Of a DNA stretch of 7,636 nucleotides, positions 1 through 7,170 are shown one piece after another. A model generated the notes under the pieces. The model ran no database searches and had not been told where the DNA came from. It worked only from the letters and a program-made list of their open reading frames with translations. Within the stretch, counting starts at the first letter, position 1, and each line of letters begins with the position of its first letter. Source of the stretch: Pedosphaera sp. GTDB taxonomy: Bacteria > Verrucomicrobiota > Verrucomicrobiia > Limisphaerales > Pedosphaeraceae. The stretch is from the NCBI GenBank assembly GCA_028293465.1, contig JAQGOT010000222.1, positions 1 to 7,636 on the forward strand. The letters run 5' to 3'. Both the position numbers and the translations under genes were made by a program.

Positions 1-2
1 TC

Positions 3-1253
3 GAGGGAAAGAATGCCATCACCCTGAAAAACGTCCTGGTGGGGGAAGTGTGGATCTGTAGCGGGCAATCGAACATGGAATTTCCCCTGGAAAAATCCTT
101 CGAGTCCAAAGGTGATATCGATGCATCGGCCAACCCCGTCATCCGGTTGTTCAAGGTTGCCAGATTGAAAGCCAACGCTCCAACCAATGATGTCAAAGGC
201 GCCTGGCAGGAATGCAACCCAGGGACGGTGGGCGGCTTTACCGCAGTGGGTTACTACTTTGGCCGGGATTTGCAAAAGGCTCGCAACGTGCCAGTTGGGT
301 TGATCGATTCCGACTGGGGCGGATCGCCAGCGGAAGCTTGGATGAGTCAGGCGGCGTTGTCATGCAACCCGCGTTATCAAAAGGAAATTCTGGATTCATA
401 TTCTGTGGCGCTCGAACATTACGAGGAGTCCCATGCCAAGTTTGATAAGGAGGCCGCTATGGCGAAGACCGCAGGTAAGCCGATAACCAAAACCTCTGCT
501 CCACGCCCGCCGTGGAAACCCGCCGAACTTTACAACGGCATGATCGCCCCGCTGGTTCCTTACGCAATCAAAGGTGCGATCTGGTACCAAGGCGAGGCCA
601 ACGCGGGCCGGGCGGAGCAATACCGTGCTTTGTTCCCCGATATGATTCGCGATTGGCGTCAGGATTGGAACCAAGGGGACTTCACCTTTCTTGCTGTGCA
701 GCTCGCACCGTTTATGGCGATAAAGGATGAGCCGTCTGACAGCAATTGGGCGGAACTTCGCGAAGCCCAGTTGAACACCACTAAGATTTTGCCCAAGACC
801 GGCATGGCGGTTATCACCGATATCGGCAATCCCAAGAATATTCACCCCACCAAAAAGCGACCAGTCGGAGAACGGTTGGCATTGGCTGCTCGGGGTATCG
901 CTTACGAGGAGAAAATTGTGTATTCAGGACCGATCTACCGCAAAATGGAGGTGAAGGAAGGCAAGATTATCCTCACCTTTGATCATGCTGGAGGCGGCTT
1001 GGAAGCTCATGATGGAGTCTTGAAAGGATTCGCCATCTGCGGCGAGGATCATAAATTTGTTTGGGCGGATGCGATAATAGAGGCTAAGTCGGCCAACAAG
1101 ATCATTGTGAGCAGCCCTTCGGTAGCCAAGCCGGCTGCTGTTCGCTACGGTTGGGCGGATTGCCCCGTCGTGAATCTGTGGAACAAAGAAGGTCTTCCGG
1201 CATCTCCTTTCCGCACGGATGACTTTTCGCTGACGACCGCCGGCAAGAAGTGA
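3..1253 (+). CDS. Sialate O-acetylesterase (SASA / SGNH-hydrolase family), 5' end missing
   Basis: This is the C-terminal part of a carbohydrate esterase that removes O-acetyl groups from sialic acids or other acetylated glycans. Such enzymes are usually exported to the periplasm or outside the cell. The frame is open from base 3. Residues before the first GTG (39) read NAITLKNVLVGEVW, the conserved lead-in to the active site, so the true start and any signal peptide lie upstream of the window and GTG 39 is not the start. Counting from GTG 39, I see the nucleophile block SGQSNMEF (Ser11), the GFTAVGYYFGRDL and WGGSPAEAW blocks (residues 66-110), the WYQGEAN block (192-198), and a terminal block with Asp261 and His269 followed by GERLALAAR, which would supply the rest of the triad. 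The stop is TGA 1251-1253. The gene converges on the minus-strand dehydrogenase gene with a 19-base gap and is probably unrelated to it. The family call is firm; the natural substrate is unknown. Confidence 0.93.
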   Translation, partial: EGKNAITLKNVLVGEVWICSGQSNMEFPLEKSFESKGDIDASANPVIRLFKVARLKANAPTNDVKGAWQECNPGTVGGFTAVGYYFGRDLQKARNVPVGLIDSDWGGSPAEAWMSQAALSCNPRYQKEILDSYSVALEHYEESHAKFDKEAAMAKTAGKPITKTSAPRPPWKPAELYNGMIAPLVPYAIKGAIWYQGEANAGRAEQYRALFPDMIRDWRQDWNQGDFTFLAVQLAPFMAIKDEPSDSNWAELREAQLNTTKILPKTGMAVITDIGNPKNIHPTKKRPVGERLALAARGIAYEEKIVYSGPIYRKMEVKEGKIILTFDHAGGGLEAHDGVLKGFAICGEDHKFVWADAIIEAKSANKIIVSSPSVAKPAAVRYGWADCPVVNLWNKEGLPASPFRTDDFSLTTAGKK

Positions 1254-1272
1254 TGCTTTCTGGCCTGTGGCT

Positions 1273-2112
1273 TCAAGTCGTTTTTCGACGGTGAACTTTG
1301 TGGATGGCAGCCTGATCCGTCGGTTTGATCAGCATTTCGTCAATGTTGACATGAGGTGGACGGCTGGCCACCCAAACCAGCGTTTCAGCAATGTCCTCGG
1401 CGGTGAGGGGTTGTGTGCCCTCGTAAGGCTTGCTGGCCTTGGTGAGGTCCCCCTTGAAGCGCACCACTGAGAACTCCGTCTCTGCCAAGCCTGGGTCGAT
1501 GGAGCTGACGCGCAATCCGGTGCCGTTTAATTCGAGCCGTAGCGTGCGGGTGATTTGCAGTTCACCTGCCTTTGCAGCGCAATAAGCCGCCCCGCCTTCG
1601 TAGACCGTTCTGGCCGCAAACGAACCGATGTTGATGATCGAACCACCAGGGTTATCTAACATCAGGGGCAGGGCGGCCCGCGTCATTCGCAAGACTCCCA
1701 GCACATTGGTTTGCATCATGGTTTCCCAATCCTCATCTTTGCCATCCGCCACGAAATCCAATCCCAAGGCGCCACCGGCATTGTTGATGAGCACGTCGAG
1801 CCGGGTCGTTTTTGTCCGTACCCAATCAACGAACGTATTTACGCTGGCGGTTTTGCTGACGTCGAGTGGATGGAAGAGCACTGCTTGCGCACCGGCTTGG
1901 CCCGCCTCGATGGCGACTGCTTCCAGCCGGTCCATGCGCCGGGCGCCGATCAGCAGCTTCGCCCCTTCAGCGCCGAAGTGGCGCGCCGCGGCCGCTCCGA
2001 ATCCGCTCGAAGCGCCCGTGATAAGAACCCATTTTCCCGCAAGTCTTGATGCCATGGTTGGAAGGTGTATCGCAGGTTGATAAAAAAGGGTAGGGGAAAC
2101 TAACTCGCTCAC
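1273..2112 (-). CDS. Short-chain dehydrogenase/reductase, YdfG-like (NADP-dependent 3-hydroxy acid dehydrogenase type)
   Basis: This is a classical SDR oxidoreductase of 279 residues with a Rossmann fold. Visible motifs are the cofactor loop TGASSGFG (residues 32-39), an Arg pair at 58-59 that could favour NADP(H), NNAG (110-113), Asn136, and the catalytic set Ser164, Tyr177 and Lys181 (YCAAK). The C-terminal segment PPHVNIDEMLIKPTDQA resembles the YdfG group, whose members oxidise serine, L-allo-threonine or 3-hydroxy acids and can reduce malonic semialdehyde. The substrate here is an inference. The GTG start at 2112 overlaps the prpD stop as GTGA, suggesting translational coupling. An internal ATG at 2055 (MASRLAGK) would give a 260-residue protein that begins closer to where the family normally starts. 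Neither start has a clear Shine-Dalgarno sequence. This is the last gene of the presumed prp transcription unit and may act on a C3 or C4 intermediate of propionate metabolism. Confidence 0.9.
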   Translation of the reverse strand: MSELVSPTLFYQPAIHLPTMASRLAGKWVLITGASSGFGAAAARHFGAEGAKLLIGARRMDRLEAVAIEAGQAGAQAVLFHPLDVSKTASVNTFVDWVRTKTTRLDVLINNAGGALGLDFVADGKDEDWETMMQTNVLGVLRMTRAALPLMLDNPGGSIINIGSFAARTVYEGGAAYCAAKAGELQITRTLRLELNGTGLRVSSIDPGLAETEFSVVRFKGDLTKASKPYEGTQPLTAEDIAETLVWVASRPPHVNIDEMLIKPTDQAAIHKVHRRKTT

Positions 2113-3551
2113 ACCACGAAGTAATCAACAAACTCGTTTACCGGTATTGCGTCCAGGCGCGCGGCATCGTTGCACACATTGAGTATATTCTCCACGCGAT
2201 GAGCTGGCAGGCGGGATACCAGGTTGGCTTTGAATTTGTTCATCAACAACGGCATTCCCTCGGTCCGGCGGCGGCGATGGCCCAGCGGATATTCCACCTC
2301 GATCTTCGGCGTGGAACTTCCGTCCTTGAAGAATACCTGAACCGCGTTGGCGATCGAGCGCTTGTCCGGCTCCAAATACTCCAAGCTGTACCGTTTGTCT
2401 TCCTTGACCGCCATGCGCCCGCGCAAAGCGTCCACTCGCGGATCTTTGGCCGTGGCATCCTCGTAATGATCTGCGTTCAACATCCCGTGCAACAGGCCGA
2501 TGGCGACCATGTACTGCAGACAGTGATCACGATCTGCCGGATTATGCAACGGCCCGGTCTTGTCGATGATTCGGATGGCTGATTCGTGGGTGGTGATCGC
2601 AATCTGTTCGATGTCCTCCCATCGATCTTTGACCAACGGATGCAGTTTGAACGCCGCTTCCACTGCGGTTTGCGCATGGAACTCAGCGGGAAACGCGATC
2701 TTGAACAAAATATGCTCCATCACATATGAGCCGAACGGCCGTGCCAGTTTGAGTGGCTGACCGCGAAACAGCACATCGCAAAAGCCCCAAGTCTTGGCGG
2801 ACAATGACGAGCCATAACCCATCTCCCCCTTCAGCGACATAAGTGCATGCTGCACGCCTCGGCTCGTCGCATCACCGGCGGCCCATGATTTGCGTGAACC
2901 CGTGTTGGGTGCGTGTCTATAAGTGCGTAAGGCTCCGCCATCAATCCAAGCGTTGGAAACCGCGTTGATAACCTGCGCGCGCGTGCCGCCCAGCAATTGG
3001 GTCGCCACGGCGGTGGACGCAACACGCACGAGCAAAACGTGGTCCAGTCCCACGCGATTGAAACTGTTCTCCAAGGCCAGGATGCCTTGAATTTCGTGAG
3101 CCTTGATCATCGCCGTGAGCACGTCACGCACAGCCAAAGGCTTCTTTGATTCCGCGGTGTACCGGCGACTTAAAAAATCCGCCACCGCGAGAATAGCCCC
3201 CAGGTTATCTGAAGGATGGCCCCACTCCGCAGCCAGCCAGGTGTCGTTGAAATCAAGCCACCGTATGGCGCAGCCGATATTGAACGCCGCCGCGACCGGG
3301 TCCAATTCGTAGCGCGTGCCCGGCACTCTTGCGCCATTGGGAACCACGGTGCCTGGCACAACCGGACCAAGCAGTTTGGTGCAGGCCGGGTATTGCAGCG
3401 CCAGCAATCCGCATCCGAGCGTATCCATCAAGCAGTAACGCGCCGTCTGATAAGCCTCCTCGCTCTGAATCTTATACTGGGCAACATAATCCGCGATGTC
3501 CACCAGCAGTTGATCTGGCTGGGAACTTAAGTTTCGGGCGGCGTCTTTCAT
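2109..3551 (-). CDS. prpD: 2-methylcitrate dehydratase PrpD
   Basis: This cytoplasmic enzyme of the methylcitrate cycle dehydrates 2-methylcitrate to 2-methyl-cis-aconitate without an iron-sulfur cluster. It belongs to the MmgE/PrpD family. The 480 residues match the usual length (about 483 in E. coli). The hallmark segment WLDFNDTWLAAEWGHPSDN (residues 98-116) is close to the enterobacterial sequence as I recall it. Further family blocks include NAWIDGGALRTYRHAPNTGSRK in the middle, FPAEFHAQTAVEAA, and HNPADRDHCLQYMVAIGLL. The ATG start is at 3551, with no clear Shine-Dalgarno sequence before it. The gene lies 51 bases after the prepilin-like gene and overlaps the dehydrogenase gene by 4 bases. 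Because PrpD rather than AcnD is encoded, hydration to 2-methylisocitrate must come from an aconitase outside the window. The identification is firm. Confidence 0.96.
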   Translation of the reverse strand: MKDAARNLSSQPDQLLVDIADYVAQYKIQSEEAYQTARYCLMDTLGCGLLALQYPACTKLLGPVVPGTVVPNGARVPGTRYELDPVAAAFNIGCAIRWLDFNDTWLAAEWGHPSDNLGAILAVADFLSRRYTAESKKPLAVRDVLTAMIKAHEIQGILALENSFNRVGLDHVLLVRVASTAVATQLLGGTRAQVINAVSNAWIDGGALRTYRHAPNTGSRKSWAAGDATSRGVQHALMSLKGEMGYGSSLSAKTWGFCDVLFRGQPLKLARPFGSYVMEHILFKIAFPAEFHAQTAVEAAFKLHPLVKDRWEDIEQIAITTHESAIRIIDKTGPLHNPADRDHCLQYMVAIGLLHGMLNADHYEDATAKDPRVDALRGRMAVKEDKRYSLEYLEPDKRSIANAVQVFFKDGSSTPKIEVEYPLGHRRRRTEGMPLLMNKFKANLVSRLPAHRVENILNVCNDAARLDAIPVNEFVDYFVV

Positions 3552-3602
3552 AAATATCGCAGCGAAGCCTACTCGAAGTTAAAGCGTGGGAGGAACAGAA
3601 TT

Positions 3603-4505
3603 TTATTGGATTTTGCGGGTGGACCGCTCCTGCAGCCAGAGCACATCCCGGTTGTTCGGGGAGCGAAATTGATCCGGCACCAATCCGTCCTTGACCAAGG
3701 GCGGCATCGTGCGGTCATCCTGCCAGCGCTTGATCTCCGCGTGGCCGTCGGCAAACGAAAGTCCTCCGGCCCGGTGATGGTAACTTCCCGGCAAATCATA
3801 AAAACCAATTTCCTCAGGCTGGTCCGGCCAACCACGCATGTCCGGCGCAAAGTTCCCCCAATCGATGCTGTCCTCCCGCATGTCCATCAGTAAGAACGTC
3901 CGGGCGGGTCCAGGATCATTCATGTCCGAGCTCTTCAGGTACACTCTCCACAAACTGCCCCCCACGGTCACGCCGTCGCCGTCGGAACAATAACCGTCCG
4001 CGCCTGCAAATCCCCCGACCCACAAATTCATCGACATGCTCCACACCCGGGGCTTTGTTTCCCCGTTCACCACGACGGAGGATCTGTCCGCCGGGCATCT
4101 CCAAATCTTCGCCGACTTGCCACAATACGGCCAGAGCGGACTCTTCGTGATATCCTCCTCCACATCCCAATTGGAGCGGTTGTCCGGGTTAAAATCCAAA
4201 TCGCCCAAAACCCACGCATATTGATTTACGTCCATGCGCGACCGGTCCGCCTCCCGGCTTGCGTAGAGCAGAACGTCGTGATTGTCATCCGTGTACATCC
4301 TCCATGCGAGCGTCAACTGCCGATGGCCGTTCATGCATTGAATGCCCTGGGTTTTGACCTTGGCTTTGATCAGGATCGGTAACAACAGGCCGGCCAGAAT
4401 CGCGATGATGGCAATCACCACCAACAGTTCAATCAACGTGAATCCCTCTCGCTCGCGCTCACCGCCCGAGCTCCCAGCGCGTTCGTCATCGCTGCACCGG
4501 AACAT
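3603..4505 (-). CDS. Prepilin-like protein with N-terminal type IV pilin/type II secretion motif and C-terminal H-X9-DG motif
   Basis: This 300-residue protein has a class III signal. A charged leader (residues 1-20, rich in Arg, Glu and Asp) is followed by the prepilin peptidase site G21/F22 and FTLIELLVVIAIIAILAGLLLP, with Glu at position +5 of the mature form. The hydrophobic stretch (about 24-43) would anchor it in the inner membrane or pack it into a pseudopilus. The rest is a globular domain with several Cys residues (57, 128, 137, 173), a CPAD segment at 137-140, and the signature His243-X9-Asp253-Gly254 near the C-terminus (HHRAGGLSFADGH). Paralogues of this kind are numerous in Verrucomicrobiota and Planctomycetota, and their individual roles are mostly unknown. 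The gene begins 20 bases after the prpC stop and ends 51 bases before prpD, so it interrupts the methylcitrate genes on the same strand. No ribosome binding site is evident before ATG 4505. The family call is sure; the function is not known. Confidence 0.92.
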   Translation of the reverse strand: MFRCSDDERAGSSGGEREREGFTLIELLVVIAIIAILAGLLLPILIKAKVKTQGIQCMNGHRQLTLAWRMYTDDNHDVLLYASREADRSRMDVNQYAWVLGDLDFNPDNRSNWDVEEDITKSPLWPYCGKSAKIWRCPADRSSVVVNGETKPRVWSMSMNLWVGGFAGADGYCSDGDGVTVGGSLWRVYLKSSDMNDPGPARTFLLMDMREDSIDWGNFAPDMRGWPDQPEEIGFYDLPGSYHHRAGGLSFADGHAEIKRWQDDRTMPPLVKDGLVPDQFRSPNNRDVLWLQERSTRKIQ

Positions 4506-4525
4506 GCTGGCAATATGACGATTGC

Positions 4526-5647
4526 TCAGCGTTTGTCAATCGGCACGAACGGACGAGGCTCCGGCCCAAAATAATCAGCCGTCGGCCGGATGAGTCGGTT
4601 ATTTTCACGCTGCTCCATTATGTGCGCCGCCCATCCGGAAGTTCGCACAATCACGAACAGCGGCGTGAATAGCGGCGTGGGAATGCCGCAAAAATGGTAC
4701 GCCGCCGCGCTGTAGAAATCCAGGTTCGGAAACATCATTTTCTCCCGCCACATCACCGCCTCAATCCGCTCCGAAATTGGATAAATGCGCGCATCGCCGC
4801 TGGCGACGGCGAGTTTCCTGGCCCAGTTCTTGATCACGCCGGAACGCGGATCGGATATTTTATAAACGCGATGGCCAAAGCCCATGATGAGTTCCTTCCG
4901 AGCCAGCATCGCCATCAACCCAGCTTCGGCTTCTTCCGGCGTCTTGAATCTCTCGATGAGTGCCATCGCTTCCTCATTCGCCCCTCCGTGCAAGGGGCCT
5001 CGCAGCGTCCCGATGCCGGAAGTAATCGCCGAATGAAAATCCGAAAGTGTGGAGGCGGTGATCCGTGCGGAAAAAGTGGACGCGTTAAATTCATGTTCCG
5101 CGTAGAGGATCAGCGAGGCATCAAGCGCCCGGACATGCATTTCATCGGCGGGCTTGCCCTTCAACAAATGCAAAAACTGCGCCGCGATGCTTGCGTCATC
5201 CGTTTGCGTTTCGAGGCGCTGGCCGTCCCGGCTGAAATGCCACCAGTAAAGCAGCATGGAAGGAAGGCTCGCCAGCAGCCGATCCGCCGCTTGAAATGCA
5301 TCCCGCAATTTGCCTTCCGGTTCGAGGCAACCCAAGGTGGAGCAACCGGTACGCAACACATCCATCGGATTGGTCTCCGCCGGCAGCAGCTCCAGCACGG
5401 ACTTCAGCGCCGCCGACAGTCCCCGCATCGACCTCAGACGGTCGCGATAACCCGCCAACTCCTGCCGCTCGGGCAACCGGCCATAAATCAGCAGGTAGGC
5501 GACCTCTTCAAAGCTCGCCTCGACCGCCAACTCATCGATGGAGTAACCGCGATAAGTCAGCCCCACGCCTTCCTTGCCCACCGTGCTGATGGCGGTTTGA
5601 CCCGCCACCACACCCGCCAGCCCGCCTGATTTCTTTGTTTCGCTCAT
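4526..5647 (-). CDS. prpC: 2-methylcitrate synthase (citrate synthase family)
   Basis: This enzyme condenses propionyl-CoA with oxaloacetate to 2-methylcitrate and CoA, the entry step of the methylcitrate cycle. The 373 residues fit the short, type II-like bacterial methylcitrate/citrate synthases. The catalytic residues of the family are visible: His220 in GPLHGGANE, His259 in MGFGHRVYK and Asp310 in LDFYSAAAYHF. CoA- and substrate-binding blocks include AEHEFNAST (183-191) and RTSGWAAHIMEQRENNRLIRP near the C-terminus. The N-terminal GLAGVVAGQTAIS segment and the GIPTPLFTPLFVI segment resemble PrpC rather than GltA. The neighbouring prpB and prpD genes settle the choice, although some activity with acetyl-CoA is common in the family. 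ATG 5647 is preceded by GGAG at a good distance. The gene starts 28 bases after the prpB stop. Confidence 0.95.
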   Translation of the reverse strand: MSETKKSGGLAGVVAGQTAISTVGKEGVGLTYRGYSIDELAVEASFEEVAYLLIYGRLPERQELAGYRDRLRSMRGLSAALKSVLELLPAETNPMDVLRTGCSTLGCLEPEGKLRDAFQAADRLLASLPSMLLYWWHFSRDGQRLETQTDDASIAAQFLHLLKGKPADEMHVRALDASLILYAEHEFNASTFSARITASTLSDFHSAITSGIGTLRGPLHGGANEEAMALIERFKTPEEAEAGLMAMLARKELIMGFGHRVYKISDPRSGVIKNWARKLAVASGDARIYPISERIEAVMWREKMMFPNLDFYSAAAYHFCGIPTPLFTPLFVIVRTSGWAAHIMEQRENNRLIRPTADYFGPEPRPFVPIDKR

Positions 5648-5653
5648 ACTCGT

Positions 5654-5657
5654 CTCC
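5654..5657 (-). promoter_or_regulatory. Ribosome binding site of prpC
   Basis: On the minus strand the bases before prpC read GGAGACGAGT then ATG, giving a GGAG core six bases before the start codon. It is the only clear Shine-Dalgarno sequence among the five minus-strand genes and supports ATG 5647 as the prpC start. Confidence 0.7.
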
Positions 5658-5675
5658 GTGTTGAGGCGATTGACC

Positions 5676-6605
5676 TTAATCCCGACTCCGTTGCCTTCGA
5701 CCGTGATCGCCCGGTTTTGTCATCCAAGACTTCTCCTTTTGCTTTTTGAAAAGGTCGTCCATCTTCTGCTCATACGCACCATAATTTAAAATGTCATATA
5801 ATTCCGCCCGCGTTTGCATCTCCGTCAGCAACTCCTTCTGGGTTCCTTCCGTCCGGATCGTGCGATACACCTTCAACGCTGCCGCGCTCATCGCTCGAAA
5901 AGCGGACAGCGGATATAGCACCAGGCTCACGCCCGCCGAGCGGAGCTCGTTCACCGTGAAAAGCGGCGTCTTGCCAAACTCCGTGATATTCGCCAGCACC
6001 GGAATTTTTACTGCGTCCACAAATTCCCGGTATTGTTTTAAATCCGTCAACGCCTCCGCGAAAATCATATCCGCTCCGGCCTCGCGGTAATGGCCGGCCC
6101 GCTCGATGCCCGCCGCCAAGCCTTCCCCCGCCACCGCATCCGTCCGCGCCATGATGACAAACTCCGGATCGCTTTTCCCCCTCACCGCCGACCGGATGCG
6201 CTCCACCATCTCCGCCGTGCTCACCAGTTGTTTGTTCGGGCGATGTCCACAGCGCTTGGCCTCCACCTGATCTTCCATATGAATCCCTGCCGCCCCCGCC
6301 TTGATCATCCTGCGGACGGTTTTCTCCGGGTCACCCCAACCCGTGTCGGCATCCACCAGCAAGGGCAGGGGAGTCGTGCTGGTAATCCGTTTCACATCCG
6401 TCAGCACGTCGGCTAATGTTGTGACCCCAAGGTCCGGCAGCCCGTAAGACGCCACCGCCACACCAGATCCAGAAAGATAAAGCGCTTGGAATCCCGCTTT
6501 CTCCGCCAGCAGCGCGGCGTAGGCGTTGATCACCCCCATCACCTGAAGCGGACGTTCCGCCATCGGCGCGCTGCGCAGCCGTGCCCCGGCCGAACCGGAT
6601 TTCAC
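5676..6605 (-). CDS. prpB: 2-methylisocitrate lyase
   Basis: This enzyme cleaves 2-methylisocitrate to pyruvate and succinate, the last step of the methylcitrate cycle, and belongs to the isocitrate lyase/PEP mutase superfamily. In this version (309 residues) the order of motifs is YLSGSGVA, LPDLG, the metal-binding DADTGWGD, EDQ, the catalytic-Cys motif KRCGH, MARTDA, NITEFGKTPLFT and LYPLSAFRAM. E. coli PrpB has 296 residues. The frame stays open upstream with GTG candidates at 6605, 6638 and 6692. GTG 6605 (MKSGSAGARLRS) is chosen because it aligns with the start of E. coli PrpB as I recall it (MSLHSPGKAFRA). None of the three has a convincing Shine-Dalgarno sequence, and the longest version would have 338 residues. 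The C-terminal tail after FKKQKEKSW is polar and basic and goes slightly beyond the family. It is probably the first gene of the unit. Function is firm; the start is uncertain. Confidence 0.95.
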   Translation of the reverse strand: MKSGSAGARLRSAPMAERPLQVMGVINAYAALLAEKAGFQALYLSGSGVAVASYGLPDLGVTTLADVLTDVKRITSTTPLPLLVDADTGWGDPEKTVRRMIKAGAAGIHMEDQVEAKRCGHRPNKQLVSTAEMVERIRSAVRGKSDPEFVIMARTDAVAGEGLAAGIERAGHYREAGADMIFAEALTDLKQYREFVDAVKIPVLANITEFGKTPLFTVNELRSAGVSLVLYPLSAFRAMSAAALKVYRTIRTEGTQKELLTEMQTRAELYDILNYGAYEQKMDDLFKKQKEKSWMTKPGDHGRRQRSRD

Positions 6606-6733
6606 CGACGCATTTACTCTGAAGAATTTCTTGTCCACAACCGATATTCTCTGTTTGGCTCGGATACGTAAAGCAGTGCATTTCGCGACCACCGCTTATG
6701 CCAGTCGTCACGCCTGTTGAGTAATTAGCCATT

Positions 6734-6762
6734 CTTATACCACCGAGCGAGGCTTCTTGCAA
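6734..6762 (-). promoter_or_regulatory. Candidate sigma-70-type promoter for the prp genes
   Basis: Reading the minus strand, TTGCAA (6762-6757) is followed by a 17-base spacer and TATAAG (6739-6734). Against the TTGACA/TATAAT consensus these match 4 of 6 and 5 of 6 positions, with ideal spacing. Transcription would begin near 6727, giving a leader of about 35, 90 or 120 bases depending on which GTG starts prpB. The placement directly before prpB is sensible, but the call rests on short motifs. No operator or known regulator site is recognised. Confidence 0.45.
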
Positions 6763-6790
6763 GCGATCTTCGCCCTCTGCCTCCGCAGCT

Positions 6791-6882
6791 TGGATTAACC
6801 TGGATTTGCCTGGAATTGATTGGATTCGGAACATTGGCCGTGCGCAAGCACCTTGGATTTGCCTGGATTAGCCGCAACCGCC
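6791..6882 (+). repeat. Composite repeat module, copy 1 (10-base array + 19-base element + 10-base array)
   Basis: Four 10-base units in exact register (TGGATTAACC, TGGATTTGCC, TGGAATTGAT, TGGATTCGGA; 6791-6830) are followed after five bases by GGCCGTGCGCAAGCACCTT (6836-6854). Two more units follow, TGGATTTGCC and TGGATTAGCC (6854-6873). The core GTGCGCAAGCAC is a 4-bp stem with a GCAA (GNRA-type) loop. A stretch of 26 bases (6834-6859) is identical in copy 2, and after a diverged middle both end in AACCGCC at the same distance. Function unknown; it resembles a dispersed intergenic repeat family. Confidence 0.85.
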
Positions 6883-6890
6883 CCCGGAGC

Positions 6891-6909
6891 GCGAGCGGTC
6901 CCCGCTCGC
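6891..6909. repeat. GC-rich perfect hairpin
   Basis: GCGAGCGG (6891-6898) and CCGCTCGC (6902-6909) form a perfect 8-bp inverted repeat with a three-base TCC loop. No T-run follows on either strand, so it is not a standard intrinsic terminator. It lies just downstream of repeat module copy 1. Confidence 0.7.
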
Positions 6910-6953
6910 AGCAGCTAAAGCCACATCGTCTGCCAAAACCCGCCCCCCGCCCA

Positions 6954-6981
6954 ATTCCGCATTCCGCACTCTGCACTCCGA
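6954..6981. repeat. Degenerate heptamer tandem repeat (ATTCCGC)
   Basis: Four 7-base units stand head to tail: ATTCCGC, ATTCCGC, ACTCTGC, ACTCCGA. The first two are identical and the others differ at two or three positions. Because seven is not a multiple of three, the tract would read through all frames, which fits non-coding DNA. Confidence 0.75.
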
Positions 6982-6993
6982 ATTGAGTCAACT

Positions 6994-7075
6994 TGGATTT
7001 GCCTGGATTTACCTGGATTCCAACCCTTGGCCGTGCGCAAGCACCTTGGATTCGCCTGGGCCTTCGCGAACCGCC
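6994..7075 (+). repeat. Composite repeat module, copy 2
   Basis: Three units TGGATTTGCC, TGGATTTACC and TGGATTCCAA (6994-7023) are followed after five bases by the same GGCCGTGCGCAAGCACCTT element (7029-7047), then one further unit TGGATTCGCC (7047-7056) and the end AACCGCC (7069-7075). The spacing from the last array unit to the 19-base element is the same as in copy 1. The 49 bases from 7027 to 7075 correspond without gaps to 6834-6882 in copy 1. Confidence 0.85.
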
Positions 7076-7096
7076 GAACGCCGCTCGGCCCCGACC

Positions 7097-7110
7097 CTCA
7101 ACTCTCAACT
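7097..7110. repeat. Tandem heptamer pair (CTCAACT x2)
   Basis: Two identical 7-base units, CTCAACT CTCAACT, lie next to each other and are followed by the palindrome GTTAAC (7111-7116). The tract is short and could be chance alone, but it has the same unit length as the other tracts in this intergenic region. Confidence 0.45.
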
Positions 7111-7170
7111 GTTAACCGTTTCCCAAGCCTGAACCTCTGATTGGGCATTGAGCTTTGGGATTTCTTTGGA

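Noticed and set aside
396..845. Minus-strand frame of 149 codons opposite the esterase gene
   Set aside because: It is a shadow of the conserved SASA coding sequence, with no domain or start signal of its own.
1277..1289. GTCG-TTTTT-CGAC hairpin as a terminator for the convergent genes
   Set aside because: The stem has only four pairs, the T-run is in the loop rather than after the stem, and it lies within the end of the dehydrogenase coding sequence.
1628..2080. Plus-strand frame of 150 codons opposite the dehydrogenase gene
   Set aside because: It is the complement of a well-supported SDR gene, Ser/Ala/Pro-rich and without motifs.
4694..5629. Long plus-strand open frame (311 codons) opposite prpC
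   Set aside because: It is an antisense shadow of the firmly identified prpC. The His/Arg/Gln-rich product has no family features.
6331..6834. Minus-strand frame of 167 codons overlapping the prpB 5' end in another frame
   Set aside because: The overlapped part is clearly PrpB in the other frame, and the upstream part lies in the intergenic repeats, so no independent gene is supported.
6725..7108. Open frame of 127 codons on the minus strand upstream of prpB
   Set aside because: It is made of repeat translations (such as IQVNPGKSKL) and Arg/Gly-rich low-complexity sequence, and it overlaps the candidate prp promoter.
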